Shown piece by piece: positions 32,361 through 43,691 of a DNA stretch of 64,000 nt. The position numbers and the translations under genes are program-made. The notes beneath the pieces are model-generated. The model did no database searches, was not told the DNA's origin, and saw nothing but the letters and a program-made list of their open reading frames with translations. This stretch comes from Pseudeuparius sepicola (taxonomy: Eukaryota > Arthropoda > Insecta > Coleoptera > Anthribidae): positions 49,475,223 through 49,539,222 of the forward strand of contig OY987303.1 in assembly GCA_963920635.1 (NCBI GenBank), in the 5' to 3' direction. Every line of letters starts with the position of its first letter. The stretch's first letter is position 1.

Positions 32361-33360
32361 AAGCGACTCGGGTCTACACTGCGTTGTTCTTTGTTCCACA
32401 AAATATCTTTGTTCTTGTTCATTGTTGGCATATTCAATGGCGTATAGTCCAATGTATTTTAGGTAATTTAAAAATGCATATAATTTGTTTCTAAATATTA
32501 CTATAAGAAATTGTTTTGAATGTCGCTATTGCCCCTAAAGGCAAAAATATACCTAATATACCACCAGCAATAATTATTATATTAGGTTAAAAAAAGTTAC
32601 ATAATATATTACACAACATTGTGTTCGTTTATTTTAAGGGCGAGAACTTGGTTATTGGCCAGTGGACGTGAAGATCTCAAGGAAAAGGTGGAAAGTGTAT
32701 CATGCAGTCAAATGTTACCTAACTATACTAAATTTATTTACTTCCCTTTTCCAATACATCCCTATACCTACTCATCCTTTAAATATTTGCTGACATCAAA
32801 ACTTTTGATATCTACCTGTAATAAAATTTACAATAACTCTATATAAAGCCTACCCTAATAACCACTCTCTGAGCGAGGCCGGGCCCGAGTTTTATCCTGA
32901 GAAGATGGCGTCAATGTCTCGAAACGGGGATTCCTAAGAAAGGATTTATTTTTTAGTGTCAGTTCTGGTCTGTCCTTATTCTGTGGCTGAAGAGTGTTTT
33001 TTATGAATGGTGTGCGCGGAAAATCAATGACCAAAAATGAATATATATTTTGGGGCCCATTACACATGCGCATTTAATATCTAGTTAACTTATGGCCCAG
33101 AGTGCATGCGCATTTTCTAGATCAAGGGAGAGCGGGAGAGACCCACGATTTCTGGATAGAGAAGTAATGAGTGAATGCAAAGCTATTGGCGTCGATGGAG
33201 GAAGGAATCAATCAACGCTATTGGTCAAGAAAAAGTTTCCTTTTTTCTCTCGAAAATGTTTCCCTCCTATTCTCGAAACAGCGCGCAAACTCCTTAGGTC
33301 CCAGGGCGTCGTACAAAATTAGCCATAAGCCATAATGGCGAAAGCTCCAGGGCTCCAGTC
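32361..33360. other. no gene recognised
   Basis: The ORFs at 32619-32846, 32855-33073 and 33092-33322 have no domain. The segment near 32880-32935 resembles linker sequence of non-LTR elements, but this is not firm. Confidence 0.35.
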
Positions 33361-33391
33361 GGCACCGTCGCAATGATAGGCGACGGTGCCG
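33361..33391. repeat. perfect short GC-rich hairpin
   Basis: GGCACCGTCGC and GCGACGGTGCC pair around a 9-nt loop. Function unknown. Confidence 0.7.
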
Positions 33392-33622
33392 CTCCAGTAC
33401 TCTATAACTCTATACCTCAGACTAATAACTCTATACTAAGTATATATACCATTGAGGTAGTATTGGAGGGGAGAAGCTGTCACGTCACCCAAAACGGGTT
33501 CACCTACGTCATAGATTACCAGAATAAAGTCAATTTGTTGACTCGGTGCTAAAAGTGCATTAAAAGTGGCTAAAAGTGCTGTTTTCTTTATTATTGCGAG
33601 CTATTGACCTCTGGAAATAAAT

Positions 33623-33699
33623 ATGTCATGTGCTGTACGTTGTTGTAGTAGCAATTCTAAAGTGGACAAAAAGAAATTCACAGGAATTACATTTCACAG
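33623..33699 (+). CDS. THAP zinc-finger first exon
   Basis: ATG at 33623, 25 codons plus AG, then donor GTAATG. MSCAVRCCSSNSKVDKKK then FTGITFH(R): C3 and C7/C8 supply the first zinc pair and the exon ends at the usual first THAP intron. No following THAP exon was recognised downstream on this strand; the next exon is the NDUFV3 start at 34143. It could begin a separate gene with distant exons or be a remnant. Confidence 0.6.
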
Positions 33700-34142
33700 G
33701 TAATGTAAATAATAGACAGAGCCGTATCGATATAATTTACAATATCCACTTTGGTACTTTATGAAAAGAAAAATATTACCTTTATAGCTACTCTAGGTAT
33801 GTATTTTTCAAGGATTGCCTACAGGGTGTTTCTTCCTTCGATTCAAAATAACCCCATATTTTCTTTCGTAGGTTTTTTATAATTTTACTAGGAATACTGT
33901 TTAATCAGACCCTGGAGTGTCAGCCATATTGATCACAGACTTAGCCACACCCCCTGAACCCGTTTGCTATATGCGACAAATTAATGTTTCCCCCATTCTG
34001 TGGTAATTTTATGTCGCCTCCCGCCCCCCACACTACATCAAGAATATTAAGATCTCTGTGATTCTCATTGATGAATGATGATTATCTAATTCTAACCTGT
34101 ATTTTTCATCTTTACAAAATAGAGAAAAATAATTTCCAGAAA

Positions 34143-34308
34143 ATGTTCGCCAGCATTTCAAAGGCCCGCAGTTTTTCCTCCATGAGAAGGAACTTTACGA
34201 TGGGAAAAATTATTTTTAATAAAGAAGCTAGACCGACATCGGCATCCCCCAATGTGCCTGGTCTTAGCAGTGCCTGTGTCAAAGTTCCGAATGAACCAGT
34301 TGGGCCAG
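34143..34308 (+). CDS. NDUFV3: NDUFV3, exon 1
   Basis: NDUFV3 is a small accessory subunit of the peripheral arm of mitochondrial complex I. This exon begins at ATG 34143 (preceded by a TTTCCAG that could be a leader acceptor) and gives 55 codons plus one base before GTAAAC. MFASISKARSFSSMRRNF is an Arg/Ser-rich, acid-free presequence typical of mitochondrial import; the exon ends EPVGP(G). Together with exon 2 the protein is 102 aa, close to the short vertebrate isoform. Confidence 0.85.
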
Positions 34309-34472
34309 GTAAACTTTAGTTCATTCCTAATAATAATAATAGTACTTAGTTCATTCAATATATCCTGGCTTAGAGTTTGATCCCTTCTTCTTTCTTTCCT
34401 TCCAATTACAGTTAACAATTCATTAGGTAATTACACTTTGAACTTGTGGCCTTCTCGCCTTTACAGCTAATA

Positions 34473-36563
34473 GACCAGAAGATAGTTGCAGATTTTTGGA
34501 CGTGATTTTACTCTCAGTATGCCTTTCAAAGGGCATTATGTTGCGTATATTCTCACAATAATGTAAGAATTTATTTGTTTAACATCTTTTCGTAAAGGTA
34601 CCAAATTCTAAAGGTAAAAAGTGAAACGCATGATAAGCAAGACTAAAACGGTCCAACCCTTGGCGGTTATTTATGTTAACATCATTAGGACAAGTGGGTG
34701 TCAGGCCCTTGCATTCAGACAGAATATTACGTTCTCATTTCTATGCAGTGTCTTGTCGAGTGCGTGTGGTTTTATTTTATTTAAAATTTGTGACCTACAG
34801 TGATTTTACCCATTGTGATTTCTGATTGTATTGCTGTTCTTCAAATTAGGTGAGTCTATCTCACGGGCAAACGAATTTACCCTTTTATACCTGAATTTTA
34901 TTAACTGATGACTAATTATTTAATTACTGGTTATAATGTGGTAGAAATATGTTTAGGCCTTATTATCTGCCGATCAGATAATAGACACAGTTGTTCGTGT
35001 CACCCAGACGCTGTCGTTCAGTGTCGTATTTATATTCCCGTCGTTCGGAATATTGGGCATTGACGTTCATGCCAACATATTGTCGTTCAGTACATATTCA
35101 GGCCGCCTATTATTTATAATCAGTTAAAGTAAAACTAAAACTAAAAGTAAAAATATTAAAACCATAATCAATATTCCATAATTTTTAAGACGTATTTATT
35201 TACGTAAACAAATTCTTTTGCTCAGGTAAATTTTTTTTTCAGGTAAATAATTCAGCCACTCGACAAATGACAGCCAGCCTATTTATTTGATAAGACAATC
35301 AGACAAATTAATCAATCTTTTAGTTGTAGTAAGTAATTAATTTCTTTTATTTAAGTATATAAATATTATCCTTTTGTTTATTTTATGGGATCGATAAAAT
35401 TTAATTATTGACTATGTTTATTTAATTTTGTTTAAAAAAAAAATAGACCTATGAGTTTTTGGGTCTTACAATAATAAGGTATAATTTAGAGAATCATCTT
35501 CATATGGAAAAGTAAGTTTTCATTTATTCGAAAAATGTGCGTTTTGATATGATTTTGGTCAGGCTGCCATGTTTCGGTAAAACTTTCCTTTGGTGTATGT
35601 CTGCCCCGATTTTTTTGAAATTTTGGCTACCCCCCTATTTTCGAGGTCCCTGAACACGAATCTGACCTCAGTTTTCGGCGCTCGGACGTAGTTTCCGAGA
35701 AAATGAATTTTCAAATTTCCTTTGACACCTCCCTTTTCACGGCGATATTTGTAGTTATAATCCAGATGAATTTTTACTGCATGCAGCTCAAACTGATCAC
35801 CACCCTATATTGCACCCTTTGCCACCTCGAAACTTCGCGAAAACCCGCGGAAAAACCGAAAATGTGAAAGATTTTTGCCGTGTTTATGCCCGGCCCGGCC
35901 GCTGTTTTCGCTCGGCAGGCGGCGCGCGCCATGTTTCTTATAATGAAGTTCAAAATAGAAAATTTGTCGGAAAACCATAGGCATACCGTTAATGTGGACA
36001 CAAAGGGTTACTATTGCTATGTGAACTTGTATTTTAGTACTTAATTTTTCCACATTTCTGAACAGGCCGCCAATGATAAGTATGCAAGTTTTTGTCATAA
36101 AACTGCTGAAGAAAAGATGGCATACCGTTTGCGCATGTCCAAGTCCAACATTAAATTTAAACTGTACTTGGGCATGTGCAAACGGTAGGTATGCCATCCT
36201 TTTTTCGGCATTTTCATAACCAAAACTTGCCTACTTCTCATTGGCAGCCTGTTCAGAAACGTGGAAAAATTAAGATATAAGTTCACGTGACAATAATAGC
36301 CCTTGGACCCACCCTAATGGTATGCCTATGGTTTTCAGAGGAATTTTCTATTTTGAACTTCATTATAAAACACATGGCAGCCTGACTAAAATCATATCAA
36401 AACACATATTTTCAAATAAATGAAAACTCAGTTTTTCATATGAAGAACCCAGGATGACTCTCTGATTGATACCTTATTATTGTGGGGATATACGCAACAT
36501 AATGCACTTTGAAAGGCAAACTGAGTAAAATCATGTTCAAAAATCTGTCACTATCTCCCGGTC
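34473..36563. mobile_element. large fold-back element, interrupted copy
   Basis: Ends GACC(A/G)GAAGATAG and inverse match the complete copy at 62198-63062. The left arm is broken by about 900 bp near 34560-35465 and again at about 35590-35935, where a GCCATGTTT motif appears on both sides of the insert. The inserted block 35640-35870 also occurs at 60150-60330. It fills most of the NDUFV3 intron. Confidence 0.75.
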
Positions 36564-36887
36564 TATAATTTTTCTTTGTGTTAGACCCAGTCGGTTTGTT
36601 TTACGAGGGCCGTGGCTAGACCATCTCAATTGTTACAACAAACCAAGATCAAGATAGACAATTATTATGGTAATGGCAAGGTAAAAAATTACCATTTTGG
36701 AAGATAATATTTAGTTGCGAGCATGTTTTTCGAAGACTTCTTATGCTAGTTTCAAACCTTTTTTGGGCATTTTTTCCGTAGAAAGTCACTGAGTAACTTG
36801 GAGGACATATTTTTAAAAATAGTGGCACCTGTAGTGGCAATCCAGCTTCACAAGTGAGCTTTAACTGAAATATATTGATTATACCTA

Positions 36888-37180
36888 ATACCTTGTCTAT
36901 GGATACCCTAAGAAGGCTGTATTCTTGTTTATGGATACTCTAGTTAGCCAATGTCTGACACTGACATAAGAATCTGACAGAAATACAGTAGCTATAGGGA
37001 ACAGAATTTGCAAAAAATAAAGTTGGCCAGCTGTTTTTTGGTAGGTTTTAATAGAAGGCAGTGACTGGGCCACTTTAATTTTTAGCGCCATCTCTTGCTT
37101 GTATCCAACATTGCTGGCGTATCGTTATGACTCTGTCACACATTGGCTAACTAGGGATTCCATAAACAAGGGCTGTATGA
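36888..37180. mobile_element. MITE with inverted TTGTTTATGGA...GTTAGCCAATG arms
   Basis: Segment 36925-36965 is inverted at 37135-37175. A hairpin MITE (37186-37330) lies directly beside it. Confidence 0.55.
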
Positions 37181-37185
37181 TACTA

Positions 37186-37330
37186 CAATTTGTTCAGCGA
37201 ATGTTCAGCCCTACGTCACAACTCCTGTCCTTGTCAGCTCGTGAATATACGACCGATATCTGTCGTATAGTCATGACTAAGACAAGGACGGGAGTTGTGA
37301 CGTAGGGCCGAACATTCGCTGAACAAACTG
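37186..37330. mobile_element. hairpin MITE with TA target site, copy 2
   Basis: Ends CAATTTGTTCAGCGAATG / inverse, TA on both sides; same family as 9037-9176 and 49044-49189. Confidence 0.8.
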
Positions 37331-37797
37331 TATACCCGTAATTCTCTGCAAACAATTTTTGTAGTAAGTAGTATAGACAAAATTACTCCGAGAATTATCT
37401 AGCTAGAGAATAATTTAGAACATGTTCTAAAATTTGCCAGAATCCGAAGCAGAATTCCATAACACATAAATTGACCTATTTATCCATTTACTTATTTATT
37501 TTAATAGTTCGATGATTCTATGCCTCCACATGAAGAAAAAATATAGTATCTACCTAAGAGTAACATACAGAATAATAAGATTTCTCATTTTTGAGATTGG
37601 TTTTTAATATTATTTTGACAACCATAAATTTTCTTGTATGTATTAATTTTGACATGGAAATTATTGAACTATTTTCTAAACTGAAAAACTTTTTTTTAAA
37701 TAAAAGAGCTATATGACAAAAATTGGGCAGTACTAAACTAGATTTTATAGCTGCTTTGTTGTTACGCTACTTGCAGTTTTTCATCTTTTTGCCTTAG

Positions 37798-37940
37798 GTG
37801 CTGCCAAAAACACTAACTACAAAAACCCAGAATATTTCTGCTATGACAAAACAAGCTACTATGAAGCTGAGATTGAAATGTTGCAGTTCCGTTGTCCACA
37901 ACCTTCCAAACTACAGCCATACTTCCACCAGAAGAAATAA
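37798..37940 (+). CDS. NDUFV3: NDUFV3, exon 2 (conserved C-terminal domain)
   Basis: Acceptor TGCCTTAG; two bases complete a Gly codon and 46 codons follow to TAA at 37938. The reading KNTNYKNPEYFCYD, then YYEAEIEMLQFRCPQPS, is the conserved NDUFV3 core (human has a TTYKN...FRMPQPS pattern). AATAAA follows 20 nt after the stop, consistent with polyadenylation. The gene is tail-to-tail with DNase II, whose stop is only 165 bp away. Confidence 0.9.
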
Positions 37941-38104
37941 GTTTAGGTGTTTAAAAAATAAATCAATCTGTAAATAAACAATATAGTAATAGTAAACAAA
38001 TATATTTTATTTATTTAACTTTTTTTTTCATACTATTTCACAAATACGCTTAAGATAAATTAAAAAAAAAGAAAACAAATATATTTAGATGTGTACTGAA
38101 AATT

Positions 38105-38203
38105 TTAACAATTTTCTATTGTATCTATGATATTTTGGAAGTTTTTCGATAATATATTGTTTTGTTGGCACACTGTACCTCCTCCTCGCATCATCTGATG
38201 TCC
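38105..38203 (-). CDS. DNASE2: DNase II, exon 6 (last)
   Basis: Minus-strand exon from a TTTATAG acceptor, 32 codons then TAA. GHQMMRGGGTVCQQNN holds the RGGGT(V/L)C motif that closes the DNase II fold; it joins INRA of exon 5 in phase 0 to give GDINRA-GHQMMRGGGTVC. Confidence 0.9.
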   Translation of the reverse strand, partial: GHQMMRGGGTVCQQNNILSKNFQNIIDTIENC

Positions 38204-38649
38204 CTATAAAGTAAGAAAAACTACACCATTTCTTCTAAATACTAAAAAAGTAATAACACAGGTTGTCGGCGATTTTTGTGACTGGCAATTTGTAGAAAAA
38301 GTCATTTTAAAACAAAAAGTTCCAATAAATATGAGTGTCTAAAGCGTTCATATTTTGTTTTATCTCTGGAATGAAGAGATATCAAGTTCAAACTCCACTC
38401 AAGGTCCACCCATTTAGTTTCACTAGTAGCTTGCATGAGGAAAAGTACTAAACAGGGCATTGGCAACTTTTGGGATTGCCTCTACCAGCTACCGTGCATA
38501 AAAATGATATTTTCCAAATTTCTCAAAAAGTACCTAACGCACGCAGAGACTTAGAAATGTTTCAGTCATTGGCATAGAAATTGTGTTTAAAAAAATGGGT
38601 GCTAGTTACCCCCACTCATGCCACTAGTTAATCTAAATGGGCAGTTCTT

Positions 38650-39745
38650 CAGAATAATACAATACAATATATCTTTATTTCAAAAGTACAAAGCTGAGAT
38701 TTACAGCAAAAAACCCACACCATAAACAAGAAGATTCCTACAACTAAGAAACTCATCCACACTGTACGGCTCTAGACTGAACAGCATAATATTGAAAATA
38801 TTCTTTTTAAAGACACTCAAATTATGTACTTCCTTAATAACCCCAGGCAACTTATTAAAAAGTGATACAATTGTAAGAGGCATTCTTTTCAGTAAGTCTA
38901 TGACGAGGATATGAAAGATTCAATGTAAAAGTATTATAGGCATATCTCGTATGTTCTACTTGAAAAATCTGTTTATTTTTAAAAACAAATGAAATACATT
39001 CTTGTACGAAAATGGCTGGGACTGTCAGTATGTTATTTTCTCTAAATTTTCCTCTACAACTCTCTCCGAATCTCATTTGTAACAGAATCCTAAGCGCTTG
39101 TTTTTGAAGTAAAAAAACATGACTACTTTGTGAGGAATCACCAAAAAACAATACCATATCTAACAAGGGATACAAAGTTTGCATGGTACACTGATATTAG
39201 GGGTTTCTTACGTAGATACTATGACAGAACCCTCAAACTGAACTTAGTTTTCTACCCAAGCTCTACGTGCATTCCCCACGATAAGTTAGCATCCAACACC
39301 AATCCAAGAAATCTCACCGAGGCACATGGATCCACAGGCACCCCACCTATTAGAATTTGATGTGGTGTAACAATATTGGAATGATTAGTTTTAAAATGCA
39401 TTACTTTAGTTTTTGCGTTATTTAGTATTACTCTTTCATTTCCAATACTTCACTAAACTTCCTACCTGCTAAATCCACAGCCTCAGAGGGGATCTCTGCT
39501 GTCACCAACAAATTTGTGTCATCTGCATAATTAACCATACTGCAACTCCCTTCACTAACTCTTGTACTGAAGTCATTAATATAAATATTAAAAAGCACTT
39601 GTCCAACAATGCTACCATGAGGAATACCCACAAGTACTGGTTTTAGTTTCGATTTTGCTTTATCATGTAGGCCTTGAAGGCCTATTACTACATAATATAT
39701 CTGGATTTGAAGTCGATAACTCTTCGGTAAAAGCAAAAATAATAG
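38650..39745 (-). mobile_element. 5'-truncated non-LTR retrotransposon (reverse transcriptase)
   Basis: Minus-strand fragments encode GIPHGSIVGQVLFNIYINDF, YADDTNLLV (the RT active site), VRFLGLVLDA, ALRILLQ and FNKLPGVIKEV, in the order found in LINE reverse transcriptases. Frameshifts and stops make it inactive. The 3' end carries a short AATAC repeat near 38655. It sits in DNase II intron 5, in the same orientation. Confidence 0.85.
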
Positions 39746-40042
39746 CTTCCTTGAAAGCTCTGTATCTCGAAAACTAACGGTTTATGTACTATTATTAATT
39801 TTAAGGAACTATCTACAAATTGTCAAAGTTTGTCTACAAAAACCGTGGCTACCCTGTATATATATGTGGCAAAGCTTAAAACCTTGTCTATCATAGACAA
39901 GGCTTAAAATTATAGTGCAATATTTTTATGAAATGGCATCGATAAAAGAAAAAAGCTTTACTAAAAGATTGTTATTGGTAGTTATATACTATAAGGTTTA
40001 CATTTTTTTATGTAAAAATTAAATTCCTAAAATTTAACTCAC

Positions 40043-40175
40043 TGCCCTGTTTATGTCACCAATGCATATCCAATCCCCTGTAGTGCCTTCTGACACAGCC
40101 CATTTTGAATGATCTTCTGTTGTAGTGAAATTACACTGGAAATCTTCCATATTAATCGACTTCACATTCTTCACT
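40043..40175 (-). CDS. DNASE2: DNase II, exon 5 (second catalytic motif)
   Basis: 133-nt minus-strand exon with a TTGAAG acceptor and GTGAGT donor (one base in, phase 0 out). VKNVKSINMED joins CSHRFK of exon 4. FTTTEDHSKWAVS carries the DHSKW motif with catalytic His (residue 294 of 348), and DWICIGDINRA precedes the terminal RGGG exon. A PIF/Harbinger derivative lies 36 bp beyond the acceptor. Confidence 0.93.
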
Positions 40176-40210
40176 CTTCAATGAAACATAAAGTTGAGTT
40201 TAAATAGTAA

Positions 40211-40796
40211 AGCCGCGTATCCACTGAGCGAGGCAGCCTCGCGAAGCGGCCTCGCGAGGCAGCCTCGCCGATGTTTGCACATGTGGTGATATTTTGTGTA
40301 GATCAAGACAAGACGTCGAGGCAAGGTGAGCCCCTCAGTACATGCGAGGCAGCAATAGAGTTTCCATCGTTTGCTCTGAAATAAAATGGCATTTCCTCCT
40401 GAAGCTATTGCAAGTTTTTCTTTTATTGCGTTAACAATTATAAAGAGGAAAACTAAGGAACGCCGAAAGCACCGTTGGTGGGTAAAACATATGTTCCGTA
40501 AACGGCTTCAATATGGTATATAGACTGCTAAGTGATATGGCTTATGAAGCTGTTGAAGAGACTGTAAAAAATGTTACTAGGATGACAACAACGGAATTTG
40601 AATATTTAGCCAACGGGCACTTGTTCTGATCCATGCGAGGCAGGGTAAAATAAAAACACATGTACACACTGCGCGTCCGACTTTCTTTGATCGTGACCAA
40701 AAACCGACTGAAATCGGCTCGAGGTGAGGCAGCCGCGAGGCTGCCTCATGAGGCCGCTTCGCGAGGCAGCCTCGCTCAGTGGATACGCACGCGGCT
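40211..40796 (+). mobile_element. PIF/Harbinger deletion derivative with transposase fragment
   Basis: A 3-bp TAA target duplication flanks ends AGCCGCGTATCCACTGAGCG and inverse. Inside, from ATG 40386, MAFPPEAIASF then RRKHRWWVKHMFRKRLQYG and, after a frame break, RLLSDMAYEAVE match the N-terminal region of PIF/Harbinger transposases (the RWWV box). The catalytic part is absent. The subterminal regions contain many GAGGC(A/C)GCCTC motifs. Confidence 0.85.
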
Positions 40797-40804
40797 TAAG
40801 GGTA

Positions 40805-41550
40805 GGGTTGCCAACCGTCCCGAATTTTCCAGGATGTCCTGAATTTTCCGGGATGTCCCGGATTTCGACCCCTCTCTCCCGCGTCCCGCACAGTAGTGCT
40901 GCGGGACGCTATTTTCCCGCAACTTTAAAATTTTCCGCAAACAATGAAAGCATGATTTATGTTTTCGCTATTGTGCCTTGTGTCCACAGACAACTTTTAT
41001 TAGACATACAATTAATTATTGAACTATATAGGGGAAATTAAGTTGAGAAAGTGGAAACCGCCAAAGCTCCCCTCTACCACCTTTTACTTTGGAGCGGATG
41101 TTCTCGCTCTCACTCGCGCAGCCAACAGGTCGCGGGTTACACCTAGACTTTGGCAAAGTTTACAGAATACTTTAGTCTGTAAACTTTGACTTTGGTTACA
41201 CTCATGGCGTCAAACGGAGTCGGGGAAGACAAGGGCGGAGGGTGGTGGGGATGAGGGGAATGAAAGAGAAGAATCGATTATTAATTTATGCTTATGCAAT
41301 CCCTCCCTACTCCGACCCCCACCAGACACCCTGCCATTGGCCGTAACATGAGAAGCACCAGTCTATTCGGGCACATTCGGGTAATAAAATAAAATAATAC
41401 CACAGAAAATCTACTAGGAATTTCTGTGATAATACTTGTTATACACTATTTAAAAAAATTGAAAAAAAGTGTCCCGATTTTTTTCGTCTGGTCCCGATTT
41501 TTTCAACACAGTATCCCGATTTACCAAAACAGTGAGTTAATTGGCAACCC
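40805..41550. mobile_element. hAT-like nonautonomous element
   Basis: Ends AGGGTTGCCAAC and inverse of GGGGTTGCCAA, with TCCCG-rich subterminal sequence at both sides (near 40820-40865 and 41464-41520). No clear 8-bp duplication was settled, so the class is tentative. Confidence 0.5.
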
Positions 41551-41552
41551 CT

Positions 41553-42264
41553 CCGACCCCGCCCCCCCCTATCATTTCCCTAATTTTTGCGGACAGAAAA
41601 AAAAGTTTTATATAAAAGTTGCAAGGTAAGTACCGGGCTTTAGAAAGGTAGACTCGTGATTTATACAGGGTGTATCGTAATAGTGGGGCAACATTATTTT
41701 TTGTTTTTAATAATAAGCATCCTGTATATTTTTGGATATTTTGAAAGAGCTAATTTTTCTGATTGCAACAATATTTAACATGTTGATATTTGCGATTCCC
41801 CCCTTTAACAAGTTATGTTGACCTAAATTTACAAAAAAAAATCATTTAAGAGATCTCCATTAGCATATAAATATTCAATATTAAAAATTTTTACTTTTTC
41901 GTCTATACAGGATGTATACTTAAAAAATCTGGTGGGAAGAAATTTTTAAAATAAGAGATAATCTAGCATAACTATCAAATATCCTACTTAATTTCATCTC
42001 TTAAAAGATTTTTTTGTAAAATTAGGTCCACATAACTTGCTAAAGGAAAACGCAAATATCAACATGTTATATATCGTTGCAATCAGAAAAATTAGCTATT
42101 TTAAAATATCCAAAAATATATAGGATGTTTAGGTATTATTAAAAACAAAAAATATTTTGTACCACGAGTCTACCTTTCTAAAGCCCGATACTTACCTTGC
42201 AACTTTTACATAAAACTTTTTATTCTATCTACAAAAATTAGGGAAATAATAGGGGGTCGGAGTT
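41553..42264. mobile_element. fold-back element, about 710 bp
   Basis: Arms pair around a centre near 41906: GTTGCAAGGTAAGTA, GGGCTTTAGAAAGGTAGACTC, AACATGTTGATATTTGCG and their inverses. It abuts the hAT-like element. Confidence 0.75.
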
Positions 42265-42648
42265 TTCGCGTGAAGACCCGTACTTTTAAATTTCTCTGTA
42301 TTTTTAAAACAGGGAATTTCACTTAACGTAATAATTTTAACTGATATCTTTAATCCTCTTTGTACTTCAAACTTTTGGTGTCAGCATTTCCAGCCATTTT
42401 ACGTGGCATATATATGTCGTAGGCATCGGAAGTAATACGTCATTTCGCGGAATGTCTAGTCATTACACGTATTAAAAAAACTCCATTTGTGAAATGCTGT
42501 TTATTATTAGGCTAATTTCAATTTCTGTAGATTTTACTCAGATGATAAAACGGAAAACCAGGGGACTACACATAGTCCAGCATTGCATTCTATACACATG
42601 TAGATTCAGGCATCCGCTAGAGACGCTAGCAAAATGACGTATTAATTC
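42265..42648. other. DNase II intron 4, nothing recognised
   Basis: No gene, exon or repeat boundary recognised. Confidence 0.45.
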
Positions 42649-42960
42649 GGCATTGGGTGTAGAGGCTTTGTATCATTGTCGGAAGTGTAAGACACTGGGT
42701 CTGTAGGCACATTAATGGTGTCGGATGTTTATGGTGGAGGGTGTGCAAACACCGCAAAAAAAATAATACCGTCACATATATATATACAATGTGACCGTAT
42801 TTCGAGTCTATGCATGGGTATCTTGGTTATATTAAGAGATACAAGGTCAGTTAAATTGGGGCAAAGTTGCGGATTTTGATGCTGAATAATATGGTAAAAA
42901 AATTTTGGCTGGCCCTTATCATTTTGAAAATAATGCGAAAAAACTGAAAATTGCCGTTTT
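42649..42960. repeat. direct repeat A, first copy
   Basis: Nearly identical to 43187-43496 (a TA microsatellite differs by two bases). The two copies flank block B (42961-43186). Confidence 0.9.
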
Positions 42961-43186
42961 AGTTATTTAAAATATAGGTCTTACTAAACGTTACTCTATT
43001 TTTTCGGCTACTAACGCCATTCAAGCTGGCAAACAACAATGAAATTATGAGGCCTATAATGTAGTATTGGTCCAGGTTTATCAAAACAGTTAAGGTTGTT
43101 AGTTTAAAAAACATGATAATGAGAATAAGTACCTAATACTGCCATCTTACCAGCTTTATCTAAATTAGTCAAATTCATGGAGACAC
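42961..43186. repeat. duplicate of the DNase II exon 3/intron 3 junction (block B)
   Basis: Nearly identical, in the same orientation, to 48406-48632. The last 37 bp duplicate the end of DNase II exon 3 (minus-strand SMNLTNLDKAG plus donor GTAAGATGG). It lies in intron 4, downstream of exon 4, so it would be an out-of-order partial exon without an acceptor of its own. Confidence 0.9.
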
Positions 43187-43496
43187 GGCATTGGGTGTAG
43201 AGGCTTTGTATCATTGTCGGAAGTGTAAGACACTGGGTCTGTAGGCACATTAATGGTGTCGGATGTTTATGGTGGAGGGTGTGCAAACACCGCAAAAAAA
43301 ATAATACCGTCACATATATATACAATGTGACCGTATTTCGAGTCTATGCATGGGTATCTTGGTTATATTAAGAGATACAAGGTCAGTTAAATTGGGGCAA
43401 AGTTGCGGATTTTGATGCTGAATAATATGGTAAAAAAATTTTGGCTGGCCCTTATCATTTTGAAAATAATGCGAAAAAACTGAAAATTGCCGTTTT
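43187..43496. repeat. direct repeat A, second copy
   Basis: Second copy of 42649-42960. Part of it (from 43323) also forms an inverted pair with 43660-43691 (TTTCGAGTCTATGCATGGG), marking a MITE at 43323-43691. Confidence 0.85.
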
Positions 43497-43691
43497 CGTT
43501 TAAAAAACGAAAACGAAGGGGGTTAGACATTTCTAATTTAAACATTATTAAGGCACTTTTTTATAAGGACTCTAAATATGACCTGCATTCTTTTTGCCGC
43601 TTCCCTGGACAAAGGTATGACGATCAACATTAATAATCAACTTAAGATAAACAAGATCCCATGCATAGACTCGAAATACGGTCACCCTGTA

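Noticed and set aside
32855..33322. Two ORFs of 72-76 aa on opposite strands
   Set aside because: No recognisable protein family; likely repeat-derived.
35640..35870. CpG-rich stretch considered as a promoter island
   Set aside because: It is a copy of the repeat at 60150-60330 and is inserted within a fold-back element.
38290..38480. Minus-strand reading with ETKW near the DNase II 3' end
   Set aside because: Lacks the catalytic His, has no splice sites of the right phase and is redundant with exon 5.
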